Below, piece after piece: positions 15,304-24,735 of a DNA stretch of 62,392 nucleotides. The translations under genes and the position numbers were made by a program. Position 1 is the stretch's first letter. Each line of letters starts with the position of its first letter. Source of the stretch: Pirellulales bacterium (GTDB taxonomy: Bacteria; Planctomycetota; Planctomycetia; Pirellulales; JADZDJ01); NCBI GenBank assembly GCA_035656635.1, contig DASRSD010000137.1, forward strand, positions 1 through 62,392, read 5' to 3'. The notes beneath the pieces were generated by a model. That model was not told the DNA's origin. It did not search any database and saw only the letters and a list, made by a program, of their open reading frames with translations.

Positions 15304-15432
15304 GTAGGGTGCCCGACGAACGCTGTTATTCGCCGGAACTACGGATTATATCGGCCGTGGGTGACAGCAGCAATTGGAAAAGACGGGGCGATTGGCCGAT
15401 GTTTAAATCGACAGGCTGCGATGGTTGCCGGT

Positions 15433-16512
15433 TCAGTGGCCGACGAATTTAGCGTAAACGCTTCGGGCTTCGGCCAGATCGGCCGTGCCGCCGATGATGG
15501 CCCGACCATCGGGAAACAGTGTGATGAGATATGGGCCGACGGCACAGCGCAACAGATACGGATTACGGATAACTTCTCCGACGGCCGCCAGTTTTTTTTC
15601 CAACGACGCAAACGCCGCCGGAGAAAAAGCGGCCGCGGATCCGTGACTCAATTGCACCGAATTGCGGCCGCACAACACCGCGGTTCGGCTGCCACGCTCG
15701 CCGGACAGCCAAGGAAATTTGTCAGCCGTTTCGGGCCCGGCGCGACACGTGGCACATCCGCCGGCGGTGCGCAGCTGATCCAAATTCAATTGCCGCAGTT
15801 GGTTGCTCCACAAATCGATAATGGTCAGCGAGCGGTTGATTGCCGCAAGATTGCCGGACAGAATTTTGATGGCCTCGCAGGCTTGGATGGAAGCAATGAC
15901 ATTCACAATGGGCGAGAGAATTCCGGCGGTATCGCAAGTGGGGGACGTGCCCGGCGGGGGCGGCTCGTTCATCACACAGCGAAAGCACGGAGGGATACCT
16001 GGCAAGACCGTAAGTGTTTGGCCTTCGGCGCCAATGCAACCGCCGTAGACCCACGGGAGTTGCAATTTGACTGCGGCTTCGTTCAGCAGATAGCGCGTCT
16101 CGAAATTATCGGTGCCGTCGAGAATGATGTCGCAGCCTTCGGCCAAGGCCAGGATATTATTGGGCGACGCATCAGCCACGACGGGTTCAACACGGATAGC
16201 GCTATTGATTTGCCGCAGCTTATTTGCCGCCGCCACCGCCTTGGGAAGCGCGGAGGCAACATCGGCTTCGTCGAACAGCACCTGCCGTTGCAGATTATTC
16301 AATTCCAAGAAATCGCGATCGACAATCCGCAGAGTGCCCACCCCGGCGCGAGCCAAGGTGTTGGCAATTACACTTCCCAGCGCTCCGCAACCACAGATGA
16401 GCGCTCGGCTGGCCATTAGCCGCTGCTGCCCCGCCTCGCCGAGAGGCGCGTACCGCATTTGGCGTGCATAGCGATCTTCCGATATGGGTTGCGTGTTGTT
16501 CATCCGGCTCAT
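15433..16512 (-). CDS. ThiF/MoeB-family adenylyltransferase
   Basis: A 359-residue E1-like enzyme. Residues about 37-44 give the nucleotide-binding glycine motif (ICGCGALGS). The stretch RIVDRDFLELNNLQRQVLFDEADV is the canonical MoeB/ThiF segment with the Arg finger and Asp, and ILDGTDNFETRYLLNEA follows. CFRC and CATC supply the four zinc Cys. The C-terminal 90 residues diverge from a rhodanese domain and are unassigned. It adenylates the C-terminal Gly-Gly of a sulfur-carrier protein (MoaD or ThiS) in molybdopterin or thiamine synthesis; which carrier is not shown. The next gene starts about 20 bp beyond. Confidence 0.85.
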   Translation of the reverse strand: MSRMNNTQPISEDRYARQMRYAPLGEAGQQRLMASRALICGCGALGSVIANTLARAGVGTLRIVDRDFLELNNLQRQVLFDEADVASALPKAVAAANKLRQINSAIRVEPVVADASPNNILALAEGCDIILDGTDNFETRYLLNEAAVKLQLPWVYGGCIGAEGQTLTVLPGIPPCFRCVMNEPPPPGTSPTCDTAGILSPIVNVIASIQACEAIKILSGNLAAINRSLTIIDLWSNQLRQLNLDQLRTAGGCATCRAGPETADKFPWLSGERGSRTAVLCGRNSVQLSHGSAAAFSPAAFASLEKKLAAVGEVIRNPYLLRCAVGPYLITLFPDGRAIIGGTADLAEARSVYAKFVGH

Positions 16513-16530
16513 GGATGGAAAGTGGCTGCG

Positions 16531-17463
16531 TCAGACAATGTATCCGGCAAAGTCGCCAAACGGAGCCAGGTCGCGCTGCAAGGCGTCGCAAGCAGACCGG
16601 GCAAGTTCAATTTTAACCGGATGCGGCAAGCGACGCACCGCAATCACCGGCCGGTTACACGCTTTCGCCCGCTGTGCAAAATCAACCGGCAAACTAACTT
16701 CCGCGAAAACGACGTGGGCTTTAGGATGCAGCTGAAACGGTTCATTAGTAACAAAATACTGGGCGAAGAGGAGATTGCGGATGGCACCCTGCCCTTTGAT
16801 GTTTGCGATTGTCTCGGCGTCGACAATTGCCATGATGACCGCCGGCCATGATGCCAAAGAATGTAATGTTTCGACCACGGCGCTGCAATTGGCGTCGGTT
16901 TCAGCGGTGCGCAAGTCTGCCACTAGCAGCACTCCTAACCGGCTGGCAAGGTCGCATAAAGCAGAATCTGGCCAGGGAATAACGGCTGCCGTCCAGGATT
17001 GACGAGCAAAGGATATTTCGCTGTTGGAAAGTTTTGCCTCAATAACTTTTTCATGTACTCCACGTAACACAAACCGTTTTCCCTCGAAGAAAAGTTGACC
17101 GCTACGAATTCCCAGCCGGCGAATTCCCACTAACTTGGATGGGAGTGCCAGTAGTGATTCGCCCCGTGCGATTTGCAATTCCGCGCGATATAGAAAGGGC
17201 AATTCCGGTGTCCAAAAGCAAGGATCAGGGATGACGGATTCGGCCATCAAAACGTTGTGAGAATTGCCCATGACGAATGGAATGCGAGCCGTAAGTGTTT
17301 GTGAGAATTCGCAATCTGGCCCGACCAAATGTCCATGCAATCGAAAGTTTGCTAATTCATGTTCTTCAGTAGTGACCACGGCATACACACGCGCTTCCGC
17401 CGGATGCGCGGGACCGAAGAAGAGTTCAACACCAATCGTCGGGGTTTGTGTGGTGGGTAGCAT
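16531..17463 (-). CDS. Glycoside hydrolase family 2-like protein, probably non-catalytic
   Basis: A 310-residue protein. The middle part CFWTPELPFLYRAELQIARG... followed by LVGIRRLGIRSGQLFFEGKR and FVLRGVHEK reproduces the junction of the GH2 immunoglobulin-like domain and the start of the TIM barrel. The rest of the barrel is very short, and I cannot find the usual Asn-Glu acid/base or nucleophile motifs. It is probably a degenerate GH2 relative with a binding or structural role. It lies between uvrA and the ThiF-like gene on the same strand, spaced 28 and 18 bp, so the three may be cotranscribed. Confidence 0.55.
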   Translation of the reverse strand: MLPTTQTPTIGVELFFGPAHPAEARVYAVVTTEEHELANFRLHGHLVGPDCEFSQTLTARIPFVMGNSHNVLMAESVIPDPCFWTPELPFLYRAELQIARGESLLALPSKLVGIRRLGIRSGQLFFEGKRFVLRGVHEKVIEAKLSNSEISFARQSWTAAVIPWPDSALCDLASRLGVLLVADLRTAETDANCSAVVETLHSLASWPAVIMAIVDAETIANIKGQGAIRNLLFAQYFVTNEPFQLHPKAHVVFAEVSLPVDFAQRAKACNRPVIAVRRLPHPVKIELARSACDALQRDLAPFGDFAGYIV

Positions 17464-17491
17464 TCGTATTTTTTGGGTTGCAGAACGAGCA

Positions 17492-20317
17492 TTATGTGGT
17501 GACTTCTTCCGTTGATTGAAGCAGTGCGGCAGCCAAGAATTGCCTCGTGGCGGATTGCTTGCAACGCGACACCAACTCTGGTGTTCCTTGCGCGACGATG
17601 TTGCCTCCTTCGTCTGCGGCGCCGGGGCCCAAATCGATAATCCAATCGGCAGCTTTCATCATTTGCATGTTGTGTTCCACGACGATCAGCGAATGCCCTA
17701 CCGCCAACAGAGCATCGAAACAATCGAGCAATTGCACGACATCGGCAAAGTGCAGGCCAGTGGTGGGCTCGTCCAAGATAAACAACGTGCGATTTCGTTT
17801 GGCCCCAGACATATATCCGGCCAACTTCAAACGCTGGGCCTCACCGCCTGAGAGTGTGTTGGCAGGCTGTCCAAGCCGCAAGTAGTCCAAACCTACGTCA
17901 ATTAACAATTTGAGCTTGGCCTGCACTTTTGAGCAACCGCGGAAGAATGTGAATGCCTCACGGACGGTTAAATCCAATACCTCAGCAATGTTGCGGCCTC
18001 GATATTTTATTTTCAAGATTTCAGGGCGGTAGCGTGTGCCGTTACATTGACTGCATTTCATAAAAACGTCGGCAAGAAATTGCATATCGATCTCAACGAA
18101 ACCATCGCCGTGGCAAGCCGAACAACGGCCACCATCGATATTGAAGCTAAAATGGCTGGCTGTGTAATTGCGTGTACGAGCTTCCACCGTATCGGCAAAC
18201 ACGTTGCGAATTTCGTCAAAAGCCTTGATATAAGTGACTGGATTGGACCGCACCGAACGACCAATCGGACTTTGATCGACCAAAATTACTTCGTTCACTT
18301 GCCCATCACCGTATACGTCGTCGTATGCGGCGGGGCGGACGGATTCCAAATGCATTCGGCGTCGCAACGCCGGATAGAGTGTATCTTCAACCAGAGTACT
18401 TTTTCCCGATCCGCTGACTCCTGAAACGAGACAAAGCACGCCGAGTGGAAATTCGACCGTGATATTTTTTAAATTGTTGCCGCGCGCACCGGTTAAGCGA
18501 ATCCAACCATGGTCAGTACGACGACGCTGGCTGGGTATACTGCGACCACGCCGGCCTGCCAAATAATCGCCAGTGAGGCTTTGCGCACAATGTTCCATTT
18601 CTTGTGGCGTGCCTTGAAATACGACTTGGCCACCTCTTTCGCCGGCACCGGGTCCGATTTCAATGACTTGATCTGCGGCACGAATCAGCGATTCTTCGTG
18701 CTCCACCACGTAGACGCTGTTGCCTCGATCGCGCAGCGATAACACTGCTTCGACTAACCGATTGACATCAGCCGGATGCAAGCCGATGGAAGGTTCATCA
18801 AGAACATACTGCAAATTTACTAGGCTGGAGCCCAATGCCGTTGTCAATGAAACTCGCTGTGCTTCACCTCCACTGAGCGTGCGCAGAGCGCGGCCAAGTG
18901 TTAGATACCCAAGTCCCACACACTCTAAAAAACCGAGCCGAGCTTGCACTTGTTCCGCAATGCTGCGCGCGACAGTGGATTCCCATTGTTGCAACTCGAG
19001 ATTACCGAGAAATCTCAAAACATCGCGGATTTTTAATGCGCAAAGTTCCGAGATATTGCGCCCGGCAATTCGCGTGGCTAGGGCTTCAAGTCGTAAACGA
19101 GTTCCATTGCAAACTGGACAGATTCGATAAGTGCGCCAGCGGTTCAAAAATACGCGGATATGCATTTTATATTTTCGCTTCTCCAGCCATCTAAAAAATC
19201 CGCGCAGACCACCAAATCGACGCTCGGGTACACCTTCCTGAATTAGCTGCAAATGTCGCTCGGTAAGATTTTTAAACGGAACATCCAATGGGATTTCATA
19301 TTCACCAGCTAACGCAATGAGTTCTTCGAGTTCGTGGGTGTAAGCTGGCGCGTTCCATGGTGCGATTGCTCCTTCTCGCAGCGATTTACGTGAATCGGGG
19401 ACAATGAGATCAAAATCGATATCGATTATGTTGCCAAAGCCTTCGCATTCCGGACACGCACCAAGCGGGCTATTGAAACTATACAATCGCGGTTCAGGTA
19501 ACGGATATAAACGGCCACATTCGTCGCAGCGCATATGTTCACTAAATGTCAAATGCAGCCAACTGCGATCATCCAACGAATATGGCTCACCGCGGCGATA
19601 CCCATTGATCTGAAGTGATTCCGGCGAATTGATGAACACCGTCACTTGGCCATTACCATGTCCAAAGGCGGATTCTAACGATTCGCGAATTCGCAGAATG
19701 GACGAATCTGTCGTGAGACGATCAACAATTACAAATAAAGGACGACGCGTGTCAACATTTGTCAATTGCTCAGCGAGATTTATTTGTCGATTGCCATTAA
19801 TCACGCGTACAAAGCCAATTGCCTTTAAGGCTGATGAATCTGGCAAAAACGCTTCAAAGGCCACCATGAACTGAATCCCTGGAGCCAGTTTTGCCAGAAT
19901 GTCGGCAACTGAATTCGGCGATTCGCGACGAACTTCATTTCCACACGTTTGGCAAATGACACGGCCGATTTTGGCAAAGAGTAATCGCAAATAATCGGTG
20001 GTCTCGGTTGAAGTGCCAACGGTACTGCGGTGGGAACGACTGGAGGATTTGTGCGTGACCGCTATTGCCGGCGGAATGCCCGTAATTTGCTCCGCGGCTG
20101 GTCGTTCTAATCGCTGCAAGAATTGTCGTGTATAGGTAGAAAATGTTTCAATGTATCGTCGTTGTCCTTCGGCATACAGTGTATCAATCGCTAGGCTAGT
20201 CTTCCCGCTGCCGCTTAGCCCACAAAACACCACTAATTGACGGTGCGGAATGTCGAGATCAATCCCTTTCAGATTATGAACTTCCACGCCGCGTAACGAA
20301 ATAAAGCCTTTGGTCAC
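17492..20317 (-). CDS. uvrA: Excinuclease ABC subunit A
   Basis: About 941 residues, the usual UvrA length, when started at the GTG at 20317, which has a GGGGAG site 7 bp upstream; a TTG at 20356 would add 13 residues. Two ABC modules are visible: Walker A GLSGSGKTSLA and GVSGSGKSTLV, and signatures TLSGGEAQRVSL and TLSGGEAQRLKL. Zinc modules are CDECG...CPECEG, CPVCNG and CSACHG...CSQCNG. UvrA with UvrB recognises bulky DNA lesions in nucleotide excision repair. It is divergent from murD, with about 60 bp between the starts. It could be a secondary UvrA paralogue; the rest of the genome would decide. Confidence 0.88.
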   Translation of the reverse strand: MTKGFISLRGVEVHNLKGIDLDIPHRQLVVFCGLSGSGKTSLAIDTLYAEGQRRYIETFSTYTRQFLQRLERPAAEQITGIPPAIAVTHKSSSRSHRSTVGTSTETTDYLRLLFAKIGRVICQTCGNEVRRESPNSVADILAKLAPGIQFMVAFEAFLPDSSALKAIGFVRVINGNRQINLAEQLTNVDTRRPLFVIVDRLTTDSSILRIRESLESAFGHGNGQVTVFINSPESLQINGYRRGEPYSLDDRSWLHLTFSEHMRCDECGRLYPLPEPRLYSFNSPLGACPECEGFGNIIDIDFDLIVPDSRKSLREGAIAPWNAPAYTHELEELIALAGEYEIPLDVPFKNLTERHLQLIQEGVPERRFGGLRGFFRWLEKRKYKMHIRVFLNRWRTYRICPVCNGTRLRLEALATRIAGRNISELCALKIRDVLRFLGNLELQQWESTVARSIAEQVQARLGFLECVGLGYLTLGRALRTLSGGEAQRVSLTTALGSSLVNLQYVLDEPSIGLHPADVNRLVEAVLSLRDRGNSVYVVEHEESLIRAADQVIEIGPGAGERGGQVVFQGTPQEMEHCAQSLTGDYLAGRRGRSIPSQRRRTDHGWIRLTGARGNNLKNITVEFPLGVLCLVSGVSGSGKSTLVEDTLYPALRRRMHLESVRPAAYDDVYGDGQVNEVILVDQSPIGRSVRSNPVTYIKAFDEIRNVFADTVEARTRNYTASHFSFNIDGGRCSACHGDGFVEIDMQFLADVFMKCSQCNGTRYRPEILKIKYRGRNIAEVLDLTVREAFTFFRGCSKVQAKLKLLIDVGLDYLRLGQPANTLSGGEAQRLKLAGYMSGAKRNRTLFILDEPTTGLHFADVVQLLDCFDALLAVGHSLIVVEHNMQMMKAADWIIDLGPGAADEGGNIVAQGTPELVSRCKQSATRQFLAAALLQSTEEVTT

Positions 20318-20379
20318 CGTCGCGCTCCCCAGATTGCTCCAGACACAATGCGCCAAATTGTTATCATAACCGACACATC

Positions 20380-21702
20380 ATGGCAGAACCAGCAATCGAC
20401 CTTCGCGGTCGCCGAGTTACGATTATGGGTTTAGGATGTCACGGAGGAGGCGTGGCGTCAGCACGATACTGCGCACAGGCCGGGGCAATTGTCACAGTGA
20501 CTGACTTAGCAGATGACGCGGAATTGACTAATTCTCTAAAATCGCTTTGCGATGTGCCGATTGCTAGGTTTACACTCGGCAAACATATTGAAGCTGATTT
20601 TTGTGATGCTGACATTGTCGTGGTAAATCCGGCTGTGAAACCCGGGGATTTGCTTGTGAACTTGGCTCGACATTCCCATGCTCAGATCACGTCGGAAGCT
20701 GAACTGTTTCTTAACGCTTGCCCTGCAAAAGTAATTGGCGTGACCGGCACTGTGGGAAAATCAACCACAGCTGCCATGTTAGCCACAATTCTAAACAAGG
20801 CCCAAATGCGAACCTGGTTGGGCGGTAATATCGGTAACAGCTTACTCATAGATCTTCCAAATATTCGACCTGATGACACTGTCGTGTTGGAAATGAGCAG
20901 CTTTCAATTGCACTGGTTAAGCGAAACAGCGCGCTGGCCGGAGGCCGCCATTGTCACAAACTGCTCGCGAAATCACCTAGACTGGCATGGGACGTGGCGT
21001 AACTATGTGTCGGCAAAGCAACGGTTACTCTCGAATCTTCCGAAAGAAGGATTTGCGGTACTCAACCATGACGACCAGGAATTAGCAAGCTGGCAATCAA
21101 TGTGTCGAGCGCTAGTATTACAACCGCAATCGCTGGAAACATTGCCGCCGTTGAAAGTGACGGGGTTGCATAACCTGCATAATGCAGCATGCACAGCGGC
21201 CGCGGCCGTACACCTCGGAGCTAAAAATCGGCAACATGTTTTTTGCGGTCTGACATGCTTTTTGGGATTGCCATACCGCCTGAAATTTGTGGGCGAAGTA
21301 AAACAACGACGGTTTTACAATGATTCCAAATCAACGAATCCAGCCGCAACCATGGCAGCCCTCCATACCATGAACGGTCCTACATGGTTGTTGATTGGTG
21401 GTGCCGATAGGCCTAGCGATTTTACGGAACTCATTGGCCAAATGATTCAACAAACAAGGGGCGTGGCCGTATTTGGCGGCATATCACACAAACTGCAAGA
21501 AACAATTAGAAAGTGCGTAAGCAATTTTTCCTGCTTTCGCGCCGATACGTTATCGAAAGCGTTCTATTGGTGTTGGAAAAATTCGCAAGCAGGTCACTCG
21601 ATATTACTATCGCCTGGCTGTCCTAGCACCGATCAATACCATGATTTTGCTGAGCGAGGAGAGGATTTCGATCGTTTGGTGCACTCGCTGGATAACCAGT
21701 AA
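20380..21702 (+). CDS. murD: UDP-N-acetylmuramoylalanine--D-glutamate ligase
   Basis: A 440-residue Mur ligase. It has an N-terminal Rossmann-like domain (VTIMGLGCHGGGVASARYC), a central ATPase with GVTGTVGKSTTAAM, MSSFQLHWL and TNCSRNHLDWHGTWRNY, and a C-terminal domain with FYNDSKSTNPAATMAAL and LLSPGCPSTDQYHDFAERGEDF, all at MurD positions. It adds D-glutamate to UDP-MurNAc-L-Ala in cytoplasmic peptidoglycan synthesis. The P-loop has Val where MurD usually has Asn (GTNGKS). It is not in a dcw cluster here; its neighbours are uvrA (divergent) and a ketosynthase (convergent). Confidence 0.9.
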   Translation: MAEPAIDLRGRRVTIMGLGCHGGGVASARYCAQAGAIVTVTDLADDAELTNSLKSLCDVPIARFTLGKHIEADFCDADIVVVNPAVKPGDLLVNLARHSHAQITSEAELFLNACPAKVIGVTGTVGKSTTAAMLATILNKAQMRTWLGGNIGNSLLIDLPNIRPDDTVVLEMSSFQLHWLSETARWPEAAIVTNCSRNHLDWHGTWRNYVSAKQRLLSNLPKEGFAVLNHDDQELASWQSMCRALVLQPQSLETLPPLKVTGLHNLHNAACTAAAAVHLGAKNRQHVFCGLTCFLGLPYRLKFVGEVKQRRFYNDSKSTNPAATMAALHTMNGPTWLLIGGADRPSDFTELIGQMIQQTRGVAVFGGISHKLQETIRKCVSNFSCFRADTLSKAFYWCWKNSQAGHSILLSPGCPSTDQYHDFAERGEDFDRLVHSLDNQ

Positions 21703-21736
21703 ATAATATCGTTCCCAACGATGGAATATCTGAGCG

Positions 21737-23077
21737 TCATGCGGCGCGTTTCGCCACCAAATTGCGGCGATGTTCGTCGAACTGCGAAACTATTAAGGCT
21801 GCATTTTGTCCCCCAAAACCAAAACTATTGCTGAGAACATGGCGACAAGTTGCTTCGCGTGCCACGTTCGGGACATAATCCAAATCGCAATCCGGATCAG
21901 ATGTTTCATAATTGATGGTCGGCGGTAAAACACCATTACGCGTCGCCAAAACGCTAATTATCAATTCAATCGCGCCCCCGGCGGTGGTGAAATGTCCCAT
22001 CATGCTTTTCGTGCTCGAAATGGGCACTCGATACGCATCGTCACCGAAAATATGTTTGATGGCTAGCGTTTCCATTTTATCGTTGAGAACCGTACCGGTA
22101 CCATGAGCATTAACGTAGTTGATTTGCTCCGGCCTTAAACCAGCATCCTTCAGGGCCAAACTCATGCAAGCAGCTGCGCCGCGACCGTGGGGATGCACAT
22201 CGGTAATACGATAAGCATCTTGTGCGGAGCCATAGCCGGTAAGCTCTGCCCAAATCTCGGCTCCGCGGCGCTGTGCATGTTCCAGCGACTCCAGCACAAC
22301 CAAGGCCGCACCTTCACCAACAACAAAACCATCTCGATCACGGTCGAAAGGCCGCACAGCGTGAGATGGGTCATCATTTCGTTGCGACAGTGCACTAAGT
22401 CGGTAAAAACCGCTGATTCCAAAAGGATGGATCATGCTATGCGCACCGCCCGCTAACATAACGTCGACTTCGCCACTGCGAATCATGTCTGCCGCTTCAC
22501 CAATTGCCTGACTGCTGGACGCACAGGCAGCAATGCAATTGGCATTGGGACCTTGGGCATTGAATAGGGCCGCCAAGTGTGCGGCCGGCATGTTCAATTC
22601 CAGCTCCAGTTCATTATCAGAACACCATAATCGTAAAGCCTGTTCCGTGAATTTTTCTGGACGAAATTCTTCTCCGTCCATCGAACTGGCCATCATTTGG
22701 GCAAATTGATTCCAATCCTGATAAGTTTCTCCGCAACCTAAATAAATTCCAAAACGAAGAGGATTAATTCTAACGTTGTGATACCCGTTTTCATTCGTGT
22801 CCAATCCAGCGGAGCGCATGGCTTTGATTCCGGAAGCAACGGCAAAGAGCGTTTGCCGCGGATGGTGTCGCCAGCGCTGCGGGTCTTCGCCCACCTCGGC
22901 AATAGTCCAATCTTTTACCTCGGCGGCAATTTGCACTGGAAAATGGCTAGCATCAAACAGCGTAAGACGCCCGACAGCTGAACGTCCCGCGGTTAATCGA
23001 TCCCAAACCTCGTGCACCTCGGAACCCAGCGGAGTCACGCAACCGAGACCGGTTATAACCACCCGATTGCGCATCAT
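21737..23077 (-). CDS. Beta-ketoacyl-ACP synthase (FabF-like), catalytically complete
   Basis: A 446-residue ketosynthase. The nucleophile is Cys185 in CIAACASSSQAIG, with the two catalytic His in NAHGTGTVLND and MMGHFTTAGG and the Lys in SSTKSMMGH. The fold begins RVVITGLGCVTPLG and ends SNSFGFGGQNAALIVSQF, as in FabF. It condenses malonyl-ACP with an acyl primer. Insertions around residues 110-160 make it longer than E. coli FabF, so it may serve a secondary lipid pathway rather than bulk synthesis. It converges on murD. A second, inactive-site paralogue lies at 31496-32839. Confidence 0.88.
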   Translation of the reverse strand: MMRNRVVITGLGCVTPLGSEVHEVWDRLTAGRSAVGRLTLFDASHFPVQIAAEVKDWTIAEVGEDPQRWRHHPRQTLFAVASGIKAMRSAGLDTNENGYHNVRINPLRFGIYLGCGETYQDWNQFAQMMASSMDGEEFRPEKFTEQALRLWCSDNELELELNMPAAHLAALFNAQGPNANCIAACASSSQAIGEAADMIRSGEVDVMLAGGAHSMIHPFGISGFYRLSALSQRNDDPSHAVRPFDRDRDGFVVGEGAALVVLESLEHAQRRGAEIWAELTGYGSAQDAYRITDVHPHGRGAAACMSLALKDAGLRPEQINYVNAHGTGTVLNDKMETLAIKHIFGDDAYRVPISSTKSMMGHFTTAGGAIELIISVLATRNGVLPPTINYETSDPDCDLDYVPNVAREATCRHVLSNSFGFGGQNAALIVSQFDEHRRNLVAKRAA

Positions 23078-23308
23078 GACACCTGCTGAGGACCGTCCGT
23101 CGTGAGCGATTCCGGCACGGAAATTGAGAGATTATTCGAAGCCCAAGAACTTCAAGTGCAATAGAGTGACACTTGAAGCGAAAGGATACTGAACGTCGCC
23201 AGTCTCGGAAAGATCGATTGAAAGAAACGACTGCCATTGTGCAGTCTCTAAAGATGCTAGCACTATTTTTACTGCTTAGCAAAAATTCGGACTACTCATT
23301 TGAGAACA

Positions 23309-24625
23309 TTATTTCGCTTCTATCGGCGGCTTACCAATGCAGTGGTATGTAAACCCAAGCGATTTCATTTGTCGAGAGTTATAAAGATTCCGCCCATCGA
23401 AAATCACCGGTTGCTTTAACCGTCGGCGCATCTCATCAAAATCGGGATTTCGGAATTCACCCCACTCAGTCACGATCGCCACACAGTCTGCCCCATCAAG
23501 CGCCTGCAAAGGCAGTTCGCTGTACACCAAACGATCTTCATAAATTGCCCGTACGTTGGGCATAGCTTCCGGATCATGAACTTGCAGTCTTGTGCCTAAT
23601 TCCAGCAGTCGGTTAATCAGCACCAGCGCCGGAGCATCACGAATATCGTCGGTGCGAGGCTTAAAAGCCAAACCCCAAATCGCAATCGTTTTGCCTTTCA
23701 ACTGACCGCCAAAGTATCGCTCAATTTTTTCGCCCAATACTGTTTTCTGCCGATTATTTACTTCGTGAACAGCATCCAAAATTTGCGGAAGCAAATAATT
23801 TTGGCGAGCCATTGATGATAGAGCCAATACATCTTTGGGAAAACAACTGCCGCCGTATCCAACTCCAGGAAATAAAAATGCAAAGCCAATGCGCTGATCA
23901 TGCCCAATGCCGCGGCGCACATCGTCAATATCTGCCTGCATTCGCTCACAGAGATTAGCCATTTCATTGATAAAACTAATTTTCGTCGCCAACAGTGCAT
24001 TGGCAACGTACTTAGTCATTTCAGAGCTTTCCGGCGACATCACTAAAAATGGCTTTTCGGTACGCAGATATGGTGCATACAAGGTCCGCAACACGTCGGC
24101 TACTTCCGGTCGGCGCACGCCAACCACCACTCGATCTGGCTTTTGGAAATCATCCAGAGCCGCACCTTCTTTCAAGAATTCGGGGTTGCTGGCTACATCG
24201 CAGTCTCGACCGATAAGTTCCTTTAGGCGGGCGGCAATTTTAGCTGCGGTGCCCACCGGCACCGTACTTTTGGTCACTACGATGGCATCGGACCGCAGGT
24301 GTGGCGCGATGGCGTTAACCACTTTCCACAAAGCCGACAAATCAGCGGAGCCGTCTTCGGACGGGGGTGTGCCGACGGCCAAAAAAATCAACTTCGCAGG
24401 CTTGACGGTAGCCGCCAAATCGGTGGTAAACTGCAATCGCTGTGCCTCCAAATTCCGAGCAACTAATTCGGCCAGCCCTGGTTCGTAAATCGGCACATCA
24501 CCGCGGGAAAGTCGTTCGACTTTCTCCTGATCGATGTCGACGCACGTAACTTCATTTCCGCTTTCGGAAAAACAGGTGCCCGTAACTAGGCCGACGTAAC
24601 CGGTGCCGATGACAGCAATACGCAT
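23309..24625 (-). CDS. ugd: UDP-glucose 6-dehydrogenase
   Basis: A 438-residue UDP-glucose/GDP-mannose dehydrogenase. It has an N-terminal NAD site ([16 protein letters not shown]), [24 protein letters not shown], the catalytic Cys in [14 protein letters not shown] and the C-terminal [18 protein letters not shown]. It oxidises UDP-glucose to UDP-glucuronate in two NAD-dependent steps, supplying precursors for surface polysaccharide. Length and motif order are normal for the family. It sits alone between the ketosynthase gene and gyrA, all on the minus strand. Confidence 0.92.
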   Translation of the reverse strand: MRIAVIGTGYVGLVTGTCFSESGNEVTCVDIDQEKVERLSRGDVPIYEPGLAELVARNLEAQRLQFTTDLAATVKPAKLIFLAVGTPPSEDGSADLSALWKVVNAIAPHLRSDAIVVTKSTVPVGTAAKIAARLKELIGRDCDVASNPEFLKEGAALDDFQKPDRVVVGVRRPEVADVLRTLYAPYLRTEKPFLVMSPESSEMTKYVANALLATKISFINEMANLCERMQADIDDVRRGIGHDQRIGFAFLFPGVGYGGSCFPKDVLALSSMARQNYLLPQILDAVHEVNNRQKTVLGEKIERYFGGQLKGKTIAIWGLAFKPRTDDIRDAPALVLINRLLELGTRLQVHDPEAMPNVRAIYEDRLVYSELPLQALDGADCVAIVTEWGEFRNPDFDEMRRRLKQPVIFDGRNLYNSRQMKSLGFTYHCIGKPPIEAK

Positions 24626-24735
24626 AGAAACTAAATGGGAAAAGTGTTTTGCAGATGATGGTTTCGCAGCCTGAAAAAGAGCAAATAAGCCCCCCAGCTA
24701 AGGTAATTAGAAACCGGAAAGATGCAAACCATTAC

